Translations under genes and position numbers: made by a program
Notes under the pieces: model-generated
Told to the model about the DNA's origin: nothing
What the model saw: the letters and a program-made list of their open reading frames with translations, nothing else
Databases searched by the model: none
From: Bacteroidota bacterium
GTDB taxonomy: Bacteria > Bacteroidota > Bacteroidia > Sphingobacteriales > Sphingobacteriaceae
Assembly: GCA_013289045.1 (NCBI GenBank)
Contig: JABDAU010000012.1
Location: forward strand, 1-60,534
Length of the DNA stretch: 60,534 bases
Direction of reading: 5' to 3'
Shown: piece after piece, positions 52,704-60,534 of the stretch
Position numbering within the stretch: the first letter of the stretch is position 1
Layout of the letters: every line of letters starts with the position of its first letter

Positions 52704-54242
52704 TTATTTATTGCGAGGGTTGCTTCGGACAAACAATAAAGTCATAAAAGCACCTAAAAATGCCAATCCTGAAGATATTCTTAATATGTTGGCATAGGCG
52801 TGTATAAAGCCCTGGTGGTAAGCTTTCACTATTTCAGGCTTGAGTAATTTATTTGCATCGGCAGGAACTTTAGCATTACCGAGGTCAGCCGCCTGCGCAA
52901 CAATCTCCTGCTTTTGTTTTGGATTTAGATTGATGTGCTGCAACTGCTGCTGTAAAGCCCCTGCGTAAAACAAAACGGCAAGCGCACCAAATATGGCGTT
53001 GGCAAACACCCCCGAAATACGCGTCATGGCATTGTTAATACCCGAGGCTGTACCCGAAAAATGATTGCTCACCGAACCCATTACCGTTGAAGTAAGCGGT
53101 GCCACTGTAAAGGACATTCCTAAACCAAAAACCAGCACACCAGGTAAAAAAGCCGTCCAATAATCGGCAGGGCCATTAGTTTGTTTAACAAACGACAATA
53201 TCAAAAGTCCGATACCGGCAGTTACAGGGCCAATGATCAAAAATAGCTTCGCCCCAAATTTATCCGCCAGATTCCCCGCAAGCCACGCAAAGCCAACCAT
53301 CAATACTGTAAATGGTAAAAAGGTTAATCCAGACTGTAATTGGCTGTATCCCTGCACCTGCACAAGGTCAAGTGATAAAAACAACATCCCTGCCCCCAGC
53401 CCCGCATACAGGAAAAATGTAAGTAAATTTGTACCGCTAAAAGTCCGATTGGTAAATAATTGCAGCGGCATAATGGGGTGCCTGCTTTTACTTTCTACAA
53501 CCACAAAAGCAATAAGCAATAGCAAACCAGCAGCTAAGGACATATAAACCTGCGGCGCAAAACCAATGGCAGGCATCCGTAAAAAGCCAAATGTGAGCAG
53601 CGCCAATCCGAGGGCTATCAATGTTGCCCCTAAATAATCAATGCCTTTATCAATGTCTTTGTCGCTCGTTTCTTTTACCCTGAACCAAAGGATCAGTAGC
53701 GCAACAACGCCTATCGGCACATTAATAAAAAATATATAGCGCCATAAGCCGGCATCGGCCAGTGCGCCGCCTAAAACGGGGCCGCCCATGGTAACAATAG
53801 TTGTACAAGCCGACCAGATGCCAATAGCCGTACCGCGTTCTTTTTCGTTTATGGATGATGAAATAAGCGAGAGACTGCCGGGTATCATCATGGCCCCGCC
53901 CACGCCCTGTACCATCCTAAAGACAATAAGATAAATCACACCGGGCGACAATCCGCAGGCTGTAGAACCGGCGATGAATATTAAAATACCGGCCATAAAG
54001 ATCTTCTTGCGACCCAGCTTGTCCCCCAGCGAACCGCCAATCAAGATCAGCGAGGCCAGCATCAGCAGGTAGGCGTTTAATATCCAAAACAGGTCGGCAC
54101 CGGACGCGTTGAGGCTTTTTTGAAGGGCGGGCAGCACCACGTTCAATGCAGTAGAATCGATAAACGCCATGGACGAAGCTAAAATGGCCGAAACCATTAT
54201 CCATTTTCCTTCAGGGCTTTTAAGCGCTACTGTTCCTGGCAT
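52704..54242 (-). CDS. MFS drug exporter, DHA2 (EmrB/QacA) type
   Basis: 512 residues, 14 predicted membrane helices. Motifs: DSTALNVVLPALQKSL (about 28-43; TM1 motif), GGSLGDKLGRKKIF (about 68-81; motif A), and GGPVLGGALADAGLWRYIFFINVP (about 152-175; motif C plus WRW-like). Proton-driven export of toxic compounds. There is no EmrA-type partner next to it, so it would act alone at the inner membrane. No regulator gene adjacent. Confidence 0.92.
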   Translation of the reverse strand: MPGTVALKSPEGKWIMVSAILASSMAFIDSTALNVVLPALQKSLNASGADLFWILNAYLLMLASLILIGGSLGDKLGRKKIFMAGILIFIAGSTACGLSPGVIYLIVFRMVQGVGGAMMIPGSLSLISSSINEKERGTAIGIWSACTTIVTMGGPVLGGALADAGLWRYIFFINVPIGVVALLILWFRVKETSDKDIDKGIDYLGATLIALGLALLTFGFLRMPAIGFAPQVYMSLAAGLLLLIAFVVVESKSRHPIMPLQLFTNRTFSGTNLLTFFLYAGLGAGMLFLSLDLVQVQGYSQLQSGLTFLPFTVLMVGFAWLAGNLADKFGAKLFLIIGPVTAGIGLLILSFVKQTNGPADYWTAFLPGVLVFGLGMSFTVAPLTSTVMGSVSNHFSGTASGINNAMTRISGVFANAIFGALAVLFYAGALQQQLQHINLNPKQKQEIVAQAADLGNAKVPADANKLLKPEIVKAYHQGFIHAYANILRISSGLAFLGAFMTLLFVRSNPRNK

Positions 54243-54341
54243 TTGTTTAAGGTAATGTACTTAATTTAAGAAAGATACACACTTATTATAACAAAGCGAT
54301 TAACACCTGTTTTAATTAAATAGTTAGAATTTATAGTCCAC

Positions 54342-54366
54342 AAAAAAGGCCCGTTTCCGGGCCTTT
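54342..54366 (-). terminator. Intrinsic terminator of the TPR gene
   Basis: Perfect 9-bp stem AAAGGCCCG / CGGGCCTTT with a 4-nt loop; T-run of six on the minus strand. It begins 2 bp past the TPR gene's stop. Confidence 0.9.
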
Positions 54367-54368
54367 CA

Positions 54369-54890
54369 TTATTCTGAGATATGATATTGATACGATGCGC
54401 TTCGCTGTATCTTTTGCTTTACACGCGATATGTTATCTTCAATCTCGTGCTTTTCCTCCTTATCGGTTACCTCCATAAAAGCATTGCGGTAAGCCTGCAA
54501 CGCTTCCTTCCAGCTTTTACGCTTTTCGTGCAGCAGGCCTAATTGCTTGTAAACTGCCGCCGCATTTACACCGGCAACATCCAAAGCTTTTGCTGCAACG
54601 TCGGGCGTTCTGCGCTCCATGTTTAAAAAAACAAGCAGTTCCAAATAAGGCTCATACAGATCAGGGAATGAAGGCTCCAGCTCTGCGCAGGTTTGGAAAT
54701 GATAGCCTGCCGCCTGGTAATCCTTTATATCATAAAAAAATATCCTGCCCAGCTGGTAATGCGCACGCGCATAAGTTGGGTCGGCGTTGATGATCTCATT
54801 CAGCAAACGCAAACCTTTTGGGGTTTCGCCGTATGAGAGCTCGTCAACTGCCTGCAGGTATTTCTCTTCAATAGTAAAATAAGTGTCCAT
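54369..54890 (-). CDS. TPR-repeat protein, hypothetical
   Basis: 173 residues, no signal peptide. TPR-type helical pairs occur at about 5-38, 39-72 (YARAHYQLGRIFFYDIKDYQ) and 110-145 (LLHEKRKSWKEALQAYRNAF). A cytoplasmic scaffold protein; partner unknown. Monocistronic with its own terminator. Confidence 0.82.
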   Translation of the reverse strand: MDTYFTIEEKYLQAVDELSYGETPKGLRLLNEIINADPTYARAHYQLGRIFFYDIKDYQAAGYHFQTCAELEPSFPDLYEPYLELLVFLNMERRTPDVAAKALDVAGVNAAAVYKQLGLLHEKRKSWKEALQAYRNAFMEVTDKEEKHEIEDNISRVKQKIQRSASYQYHISE

Positions 54891-55207
54891 AACTTAAATA
54901 TAACTTGCCCGCTCCTTAGCAGGCTATTTGCTTTAAAATAAATTGTGAGTTTTCGCTGCGGAGTGTACTGTACACTAAACAGGGTTGGAGACCTGCTGAA
55001 AAAAAGCATGATCCGCCTGCACAGCCGCCGTGGGCCGTTTATATGGTATGCAGATGAAACTCAGACGTAGCATTTTTTCAATTTTGTACAAATATATCAA
55101 TTTCGAAGAGTTTTTGCAACACTACAGGTAACAGGAATGTAAAAACCAATCCGTTAACAGTCAGTGTACAAGGATGAATTATATTTGAATACAGCTACAT
55201 CAACAAC
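54891..55207. other. Intergenic region with palindromes
   Basis: 317 bp between divergent TPR and SnoaL-like genes. A 15-bp palindrome AGTGTAC-T-GTACACT lies at 54962-54976, and TTTGTACAAA at about 55084-55093; both look like operator sites. A GC-rich segment at 55010-55060 has no recognised RNA family. No gene. Confidence 0.4.
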
Positions 55208-55648
55208 ATGGAAACAGAAATAACCAACACCGTAAAAAATCTTTTCAGCGGGGCAGATGAGCGGGACTGGGAAAAAGTAAAAAATACTTTTGCCGACCAG
55301 GTACTTCTTGATTACAGCGCTTTATCAGGAAGCCCTTCTTCCCTGTTAACCCCAGAGGACATCATCACTGCCTGGAAAGGCCTGCTGCCGGGTTTCGATA
55401 TGACACATCATCAGCCTGCAGGTTTTACTATAAAGCAAAATGGCGACGAGGCAACTGTACACTATTTTGCAAAAGCTGACCATTTTTTAGGTGAAGATAA
55501 TTGGACGGTCGAGGCAAATTACGACACCGGCCTTATCAAAACTGCCGATGGCTGGAGGATAAACAGTCACAAGATCAGCAATGTAAAACAAAGCGGGAAT
55601 GCTGATCTGCCTGCTAAAGCAATGGAGGTGGTAAAGAATAAGGCATAA
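55208..55648 (+). CDS. SnoaL-like / NTF2-fold protein
   Basis: 146 residues. SnoaL_4-like cone fold: NTVKNLFSGADERDWEKVKNTF (about 6-28), LTPEDIITAWKGLLPGFDMTHHQ (about 47-69), and ADGWRINSHKI near the end. Such proteins are polyketide-cyclase-like or SnoaL-type isomerases, but most stand-alone members have no known substrate. Monocistronic; no biosynthetic cluster nearby. Cytoplasmic. Confidence 0.85.
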   Translation: METEITNTVKNLFSGADERDWEKVKNTFADQVLLDYSALSGSPSSLLTPEDIITAWKGLLPGFDMTHHQPAGFTIKQNGDEATVHYFAKADHFLGEDNWTVEANYDTGLIKTADGWRINSHKISNVKQSGNADLPAKAMEVVKNKA

Positions 55649-55656
55649 ATAACAAA

Positions 55657-55686
55657 GGCTTACGATGGTTTGAGTCACCGTAAGCC
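55657..55686. terminator. Hairpin between convergent genes
   Basis: GGCTTACG / CGTAAGCC, perfect 8-bp stem with a 14-nt loop. It lies between the SnoaL-like gene (plus) and a small gene (minus). No strong T-run on either strand, so termination is only likely, not sure. Confidence 0.5.
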
Positions 55687-55734
55687 CTTCTCAGCTAATA
55701 ATGAACGTCTCGGCTTGAATAGAGTGAGGCTGTT

Positions 55735-55974
55735 TTAAGCAGCAAGTTTCACCTTCACATTCTCGATCAGGTAATTGGTCATCAATTCTTTTTCCGACAT
55801 CAGCACACTGAAATCATCAAACTTTACGCCTTCCTCAAACGGGTAAACCACATATCCGCGTTTCATCGGGTCATAATTACCCAGCTCAAATATCTCTTCC
55901 TGCTTTTTGCCTTTTATCTTTGCACCTTCTACCAACTGGTAGGCATCGGTGATCATTTCGAAGTTGTTTTTCAT
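55735..55974 (-). CDS. Small hypothetical protein
   Basis: 79 residues, soluble, Lys/Glu-rich: ITDAYQLVEGAKIKGKKQEE and YVVYPFEEGVKFDDFSVLMS. No signal peptide, cysteine or known motif. Function unknown. It precedes no obvious operon; the ABC transporter ATPase gene lies upstream on the same strand, 97 bp away. Confidence 0.6.
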   Translation of the reverse strand: MKNNFEMITDAYQLVEGAKIKGKKQEEIFELGNYDPMKRGYVVYPFEEGVKFDDFSVLMSEKELMTNYLIENVKVKLAA

Positions 55975-56071
55975 AGTGATTGATGGAATACAATTACTTT
56001 GCCAAAAATGTCTGAACCAGGATTAAGCGGATTAAACAGATTTTCTTGATGTATAATTCGTGCGGATATAA

Positions 56072-56821
56072 TTAGCCAAACCAATCAAACAGATCATTCT
56101 GTTTTAAAGCGGCTTCTTTTTCGGAAGGCATATCTTTCAATATTTTCCCCTCGCCCATCTGGATGATGCGGGTGCCGTAGGTGAAGGCATCCTTTAAGTT
56201 ATGGGTGATGAGTATGGCGGTGAGGTTAAAATCTTTGATGAGCTTATCAGCAGTTTCCATTACCACTTTAGCCGAATGCGGATCAAGAGCGGCAGTAGGT
56301 TCGTCCAGCAGCAAAACCTGGCAGGTATCCATTACGCTCATGAGCAACGTAAGCGCCTGCCGTTGACCGCCGGATAATGTGCCCATTGGCTGCTCGAGCT
56401 TGTTTTCCAAACCCATGCCCAGGGTGGCTATTTTATCCTTCACCTGTTTTTTAAACTGTTCGTTTATACCAACAGACAGGCCTTTTACTTTGGTACGGAT
56501 AGCGGCTAGCCGGAAATTATCCAATATACTCAGGTCGGAAGCCGTACCGCTTAGCGGGTTTTGGAATACGCGGGCTATCCATTCACTGCGTTTATAATCA
56601 GGCAATTTGGTTACATCATTTCCATCAATACTTATCGAGCCCGATGAAGGCAATACACTTCCCGCCACCAAATTGAGCAAAGTAGTTTTGCCTGAGCCAT
56701 TCGAGCCAACGATCACCACAAACTCCTTTGAATCGATGTGCAGATCGACGCCGTTTATGGCATTTACCTGGTTCGCTTTACCTTTATTGAATATTTTATG
56801 TGCCTGCTTAATATCGATCAT
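56072..56821 (-). CDS. ABC transporter ATP-binding protein (TrpXYZ-type)
   Basis: 249 residues. Walker A GSNGSGKTT (39-47), signature LSGGQ (149-153), Walker B VLLLDEP with D173/E174, and the H-loop in LITHNLKDA. The start overlaps the permease stop by 4 bp. It powers import by the adjacent permease and lipoprotein. Such 'BPD_transp_2 plus DUF534/TrpX' systems are annotated as putative tryptophan or tyrosine transporters; the true substrate here is unknown. Confidence 0.92.
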   Translation of the reverse strand: MIDIKQAHKIFNKGKANQVNAINGVDLHIDSKEFVVIVGSNGSGKTTLLNLVAGSVLPSSGSISIDGNDVTKLPDYKRSEWIARVFQNPLSGTASDLSILDNFRLAAIRTKVKGLSVGINEQFKKQVKDKIATLGMGLENKLEQPMGTLSGGQRQALTLLMSVMDTCQVLLLDEPTAALDPHSAKVVMETADKLIKDFNLTAILITHNLKDAFTYGTRIIQMGEGKILKDMPSEKEAALKQNDLFDWFG

Positions 56822-57687
56822 GATGAGGTTTTGAATGATAAACGGGGCAAACCCACAATAAGCAATACAAATATGGCGGTAACCAGTTGCAGTAACGTGG
56901 CATCCACACCCAGATCAAGTGTTACAGCCACAGCAAATTCAAAAGCGATAGCGCCCAATAGCGCTAATGACAAACTAAGCCAAATTGACGTGATATGCAG
57001 CCAATTGATAAAAACCTCTGCAATAACTACCGACCCCAGCCCTACTATCACAATGCTTACTCCCATGTTGATATCGGCATAGCCCTGAGATTGTGTGATC
57101 AGGTAACCGCTTACTGCAGTAAGCGCATTGGCAATAGCAAGGCCGATGATCTTCATCGCATCGGTATTTACGCCGAGGGCGCGTATCATAGTTTCACTAC
57201 TACCCGTTGCCCGCATACTGATACCAAAATCAGTTTTAAGCAGGTAGCCAATAATGAGTGTCAATAGCAAAACAAATAGCAGCAATACCAAAAAAGTGTT
57301 CTGATTGGGATTAGAGGAGATGTTGATGAGTGAGAAAAGGGTCGGTATATTATTTAACGGGATATTGGAACGGCCCATAACCGTAAGATTGATAGAATAA
57401 AGCCCCGTCATAACAATAATACCGGCCAACAAGGCATTTATTTTAAGCTTTGTATGGATAACGCCGGTTATAGCGCCTGAAATTGCACCGGCAACAATCA
57501 CTACCAATAATACAGTGTACGCGGAATGATTATGAGTCAGCATCATCCCCGTAACAGCACCGCCAAGCGTATAGCTGCCCCCTGTAGTAATGTCGGGAAT
57601 GTTAAAGATCTTCATGGATATGAAGATACCTAATGCGACACCCGAAAAACATAATCCCTGCACCAGGGTAGCGAGGTAGAAATCCAT
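56818..57687 (-). CDS. ABC transporter permease (BPD_transp_2 family)
   Basis: 289 residues, about eight membrane helices. LATLVQGLCFSGVALGIFIS at the start and GLGSVVIAEVFINWLH (about 215-230) are typical of branched-chain-amino-acid-like or TrpY permeases. Only one permease gene, so it probably works as a homodimer. Overlaps the ATPase gene by 4 bp and the binding-protein gene by 1 bp. Confidence 0.9.
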   Translation of the reverse strand: MDFYLATLVQGLCFSGVALGIFISMKIFNIPDITTGGSYTLGGAVTGMMLTHNHSAYTVLLVVIVAGAISGAITGVIHTKLKINALLAGIIVMTGLYSINLTVMGRSNIPLNNIPTLFSLINISSNPNQNTFLVLLLFVLLLTLIIGYLLKTDFGISMRATGSSETMIRALGVNTDAMKIIGLAIANALTAVSGYLITQSQGYADINMGVSIVIVGLGSVVIAEVFINWLHITSIWLSLSLALLGAIAFEFAVAVTLDLGVDATLLQLVTAIFVLLIVGLPRLSFKTSS

Positions 57688-58655
57688 TATTTTACAGGTT
57701 CAAAATCTGACGGTATGGTTAGGCCAAATTTCTTGGCAACTTCTGGATTGTACACACGTTTGCGGATTTTTACCATTTCAGGCTTTAATCCTGCCGTGCT
57801 GTGCGTTTTTAAATAATGCACAGCCTGTTCGCCTGCCTGGTAGCCCCATTGGTACATATCGGCGCCAAAGGCAGCAACTGCTCCTAATTTTACCAAACCT
57901 GCTTCGCTGGTAAATACGGGCACATTATGCTGATCGCAATTTTTTTTGATGGTTTCGAAAGCGGCAAATACCGTATTGTCAGGCAGGGCGAAAAACACAT
58001 CGATATTTTTGCTCAATAACGACTGTGTAACCAACTGTGCATCGGCAGAGTTATTCAATGGCAAAGCGATCAACGTAATGCCTGCTTTTGCCGCCAGGTC
58101 TTTTATCCTGCCTAAAGCATCAACCGATTGCGGTTCGGATTGGTTATAGGTCATGCCGATGGTTAAGTGACCATTCTTGGCTTTCACTACTTTAGGTATA
58201 ATAGCGAATGAAGTATCGATATAAGCCAGGTCCTCCACAGCGCCGAACAGGTTTGCCGGTGGCTTACCATTAGCATCCAGCACATTCATCCTTGCAGGCG
58301 TTGGCGAGACCATTTCGAAAATAGGGATGGTCTTGGTTTTCTGTACTGCGGTAACTGACGATAAGGTGGTGCAAGTGGCCAGCAGGTCGACCGGTTCGGA
58401 AACAAAATAGTTTACGATCAAACCAAGCGTCGGCTGGTCGTTTTGTGCGTTTCGGTATTGTATAGTAATGTTTTTCTTGTCTTCAAATCCGCTATCCTTC
58501 AACGCGGCCACAAAGCCAAAACGGGCTTGCGCAAGCGTTTCATCCTGTAAAGCATCTACAAAACCAATTACAGGTATACTGTTTTTTGATTTTTGCTTAC
58601 ACGATAAAAAAGGCAACAGCAATAAAATTGCGAAAAGGTATTTTGAACGCTTCAT
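57687..58655 (-). CDS. ABC transporter substrate-binding lipoprotein (TrpX/DUF534-like)
   Basis: 322 residues. Lipobox LPFLSC19. TrpX/DUF534 (periplasmic-binding type 1) text: VIGFVDALQDETLAQARFGF (about 30-49), VDLLATCTTLSSVTAVQKTK and IPIFEMVSP (about 89-120), GMTYNQSEPQSVDALGRIKD (about 167-186). It binds the transported ligand and delivers it to the permease. Gene order is binding protein, permease, ATPase on the minus strand. Confidence 0.92.
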   Translation of the reverse strand: MKRSKYLFAILLLLPFLSCKQKSKNSIPVIGFVDALQDETLAQARFGFVAALKDSGFEDKKNITIQYRNAQNDQPTLGLIVNYFVSEPVDLLATCTTLSSVTAVQKTKTIPIFEMVSPTPARMNVLDANGKPPANLFGAVEDLAYIDTSFAIIPKVVKAKNGHLTIGMTYNQSEPQSVDALGRIKDLAAKAGITLIALPLNNSADAQLVTQSLLSKNIDVFFALPDNTVFAAFETIKKNCDQHNVPVFTSEAGLVKLGAVAAFGADMYQWGYQAGEQAVHYLKTHSTAGLKPEMVKIRKRVYNPEVAKKFGLTIPSDFEPVK

Positions 58656-58730
58656 ATCACGAAGGTAGCTTTTTGGGCGGAAACCTTAAAGCGCGGACAA
58701 TTGCTTTACCAAGGTGTGACGAAATAAGAT

Positions 58731-59282
58731 TTATAGCCGAACCATGTAATCCATAGCATACTGAAATTCTTTCTTTTCATGACGGGTAACAGGTAAGTCT
58801 TCAGAAGTATTCTCGTCTTTATAAAAACAGACCTTATCCAATCGGCTTTTACCAAGTTTTAAGAGCTGATCGCGGCTTAAATGGGCATTGAAATATATCG
58901 TTATTGCGCCCAGCGCTTTAATAACACCTTGCCTATAGCTATTCTTATATCGATTATCAGGGGAAATGTTTACGGTATCACCATCCGATAAATAAACACG
59001 AAACACCCACTGCTCCAATAAAATAGAGTCTTTTAAAAGCGTTGGCGATATTGACCTGATTTGTACCGAAAGATTTACAGGCCCTTCATTATCTTCCCTA
59101 AAATTCATCTCCATCCCAACTTTATCCTTAGCCCTGAAGGGAACGCCTAACAGTACAGTATCTCCAAATTGAATACGTGCGGAACGTTCAACCCTCTCAT
59201 CCCTTTTACTGGTGTAGCAATTTTGTGCAAAAGCCCCGCCGCTAAAAAGGGTTAGCGAGACAAGCAACAAAATATTTTTCAT
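58731..59282 (-). CDS. Secreted hypothetical protein
   Basis: 183 residues. Signal peptide about 1-19 (SGGAFAQ). Mature part beta-rich and then helical; two cysteines (NCYTSKRDE and DKVCFYKDE). The ending is YAMDYMVRL. No family recognised. Probably periplasmic. It starts a few bases from the aminotransferase gene in divergent orientation, so the two share a short promoter region of about 60 bp. Confidence 0.72.
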   Translation of the reverse strand: MKNILLLVSLTLFSGGAFAQNCYTSKRDERVERSARIQFGDTVLLGVPFRAKDKVGMEMNFREDNEGPVNLSVQIRSISPTLLKDSILLEQWVFRVYLSDGDTVNISPDNRYKNSYRQGVIKALGAITIYFNAHLSRDQLLKLGKSRLDKVCFYKDENTSEDLPVTRHEKKEFQYAMDYMVRL

Positions 59283-59342
59283 ATATGCGGTTTGTATCTT
59301 TTAAAGCAAACATATATTATTTTAGCTATTTTTAGCCCCTGC

Positions 59343-60488
59343 ATGGCATCTGTAACATCAAAATTACCCCAAACGGGCACTACCATATTCACCGTAATGT
59401 CAGCCCTGGCTGTTGAGCTTGGCGCTATAAACCTGTCGCAAGGCTTCCCTGATTATAACTGCGATCCGCAGCTGATAGAACTGGTTAACAAAGCTATGCT
59501 GGATGGACATAACCAGTATGCCCCTATGCCCGGTCTGATGGCTTTACGCGAGCAGATCGCCTACAAAACAGAGAAATTATACGGTGCACAATACGATCCC
59601 GCTACTGAAATAACCATTACTGCCGGGGGTACGCAAGGCATTTTTACAGCTATAACCGCCGTCATTCAGCCTAATGACGAGGTGATCATTTTTGAGCCTG
59701 CATATGATTGCTATGCCCCTGCCATTAAACTGGCGGGCGGCGTAGTAAAATCGCTGGAGTTAGAACCACCTGATTACCGCATTAACTGGGAAATGGTGAA
59801 GAGGCTGATCAATAATCGCACGCGGATGATCATTCTTAACTCGCCGCATAACCCAACAGCTACTATCCTGCATAAAGAAGACATCGACCAACTCAGCATT
59901 CTCGTAAAAAACCAGGACATACTGATACTGAGCGACGAGGTATACGAGCACCTCATTTACGATGGCGAGGTACACCACAGCATGGCGCGCTACCCGGAGT
60001 TGCAGCAGCGCAGCTTTATCGTGGCGTCATTCGGCAAGCTATTTCATTCTACCGGCTGGAAAATCGGCTATTGCCTCGCTCCTGCTTTCCTGATGAATGA
60101 ATTCAGGAAACTGCACCAGTATGTTGTGTTCAGCGTGAACTCGCCCATGCAATATGCCATTGCCGAATACTTGAAAAATGAACAGGTTTATATAGGCCTG
60201 CCGGAATTTTTTCAGCAGAAGCGCGACCACTTCAGGAAAGGCCTTGAGCAGACGCGTTTTGAGTTACTGCCGAGCTACGGATCGTATTTTCAATCAGTTC
60301 GTTACGGGCATTTAACGGATGAGAAGGATGCCGACCTGGCCATACGTATTACAAAGGAATTTGGGGTGGCGACAATACCTACTTCGGCATTTTACACTAA
60401 AGGCACGGATCACCATGTTTTGCGTTTTTGTTTTGCCAAAAAGCAAGAAACGCTTGATGAAGCCGTTAGTAGATTGATGAAGTTTTAA
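59343..60488 (+). CDS. ybdL: Methionine aminotransferase (class I/II PLP enzyme)
   Basis: 381 residues from ATG 59343 (MASVTSKLPQTGTTIFT); a start 17 codons upstream is rejected. Fold-type I: NLSQGFPDYNCDP (about 31-43), GGTQGIFTAITAV (about 96-108), NSPHNPTATI (about 165-174) and the PLP lysine K232 in ASFGKLFHSTGWKIGY. YbdL-type enzymes prefer methionine, and also act on phenylalanine, using 2-oxo acids. Symbol by family resemblance; kynurenine or glutamine transaminase activity cannot be ruled out. Confidence 0.88.
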   Translation: MASVTSKLPQTGTTIFTVMSALAVELGAINLSQGFPDYNCDPQLIELVNKAMLDGHNQYAPMPGLMALREQIAYKTEKLYGAQYDPATEITITAGGTQGIFTAITAVIQPNDEVIIFEPAYDCYAPAIKLAGGVVKSLELEPPDYRINWEMVKRLINNRTRMIILNSPHNPTATILHKEDIDQLSILVKNQDILILSDEVYEHLIYDGEVHHSMARYPELQQRSFIVASFGKLFHSTGWKIGYCLAPAFLMNEFRKLHQYVVFSVNSPMQYAIAEYLKNEQVYIGLPEFFQQKRDHFRKGLEQTRFELLPSYGSYFQSVRYGHLTDEKDADLAIRITKEFGVATIPTSAFYTKGTDHHVLRFCFAKKQETLDEAVSRLMKF

Positions 60489-60506
60489 TTTGCCGTTTAC
60501 GGCAAA
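60489..60506 (+). terminator. Short hairpin after the aminotransferase gene
   Basis: Perfect 7-bp stem TTTGCCG / CGGCAAA with a TTTA loop, touching the stop codon. No T-run, so termination is possible but not clear. Beyond it the last 28 bp repeat 'AGTTCATGG' text (AGTTCATGGATCATAGTTCA). Confidence 0.5.
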
Positions 60507-60534
60507 TAGTTCATGGATCATAGTTCATGGTTCA

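Noticed and set aside
54800..55009. 69-codon minus-strand frame upstream of the TPR gene
   Set aside because: Overlaps the TPR gene start in another frame and has no recognisable features.

Overview
The window looks like a chromosomal segment from a Bacteroidota member of the Sphingobacteriaceae, most like Mucilaginibacter or Pedobacter. The evidence is: a PorP/SprF partner gene behind a giant PKD adhesin with a type IX secretion (gliding-type) C-terminal domain, a TPR/PD40/OmpA protein of PorE-like layout, Bacteroidota -7 boxes (TAnnTTTG), few Shine-Dalgarno sites, many PAS kinases, an SpmA-SpmB fusion and CRTAC1-type lipoproteins. Genus assignment is inference; no rRNA is present. One tRNA, tRNA-Ser(CGA), is found. 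There is no phage, integrase, transposase or CRISPR array.

Layout. 1-8 kb: end of a small hypothetical gene, two DinB-fold genes, queE, the PorE-like OmpA protein, a 0.7-kb block of palindromic extragenic elements, and a soluble multi-PAS histidine kinase. 8-16 kb: SpmA-SpmB fusion, 1734-residue adhesin and its PorP/SprF partner, small membrane protein, OsmC. 17-22 kb: TetR regulator, DUF4126 protein, purU, ABM monooxygenase, beta-barrel, dihaem cytochrome c lipoprotein, TlpA thioredoxin. 22.7-29.3 kb: a complete tripartite efflux operon (TetR - TolC - adaptor - RND pump). 29.5-35.4 kb: purB, nfu, and a tightly packed lgt-gtrA-suhB operon beside mtaB. 35.7-42.6 kb: hybrid histidine kinase, ubiX, ppk-ppx polyphosphate operon, yajQ. 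43-49 kb: Hsp20, thioesterase, an ECF sigma factor overlapping a membrane protein gene, a small GIY-YIG gene plus a fragment of a second one, a 57-bp tandem hairpin array touching tRNA-Ser, and a PAS-GAF-PAS protein that ends after its histidine helix. 48.8-60.5 kb: secreted lipoprotein/barrel pair, CRTAC1 lipoprotein, MFS exporter, TPR protein, SnoaL-like protein, a TrpXYZ-type ABC operon, and a methionine aminotransferase.

Most genes are housekeeping or common accessory families. The signals least explained by known genes are in non-coding DNA: (1) the 57-bp double-hairpin array in the 3' trailer of tRNA-Ser, with compensatory base changes and a GIY-YIG gene fragment nearby; (2) two intergenic regions 34 kb apart that share GTAGCA repeats spaced close to one helical turn; (3) a set of TGTCAT-type inverted repeats. 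I found no clear new defence or biosynthetic system. The best candidates for undescribed biology are the hairpin array, the GTAGCA arrays, the sigma factor/membrane protein pair and the kinase-less PAS/DHp protein.
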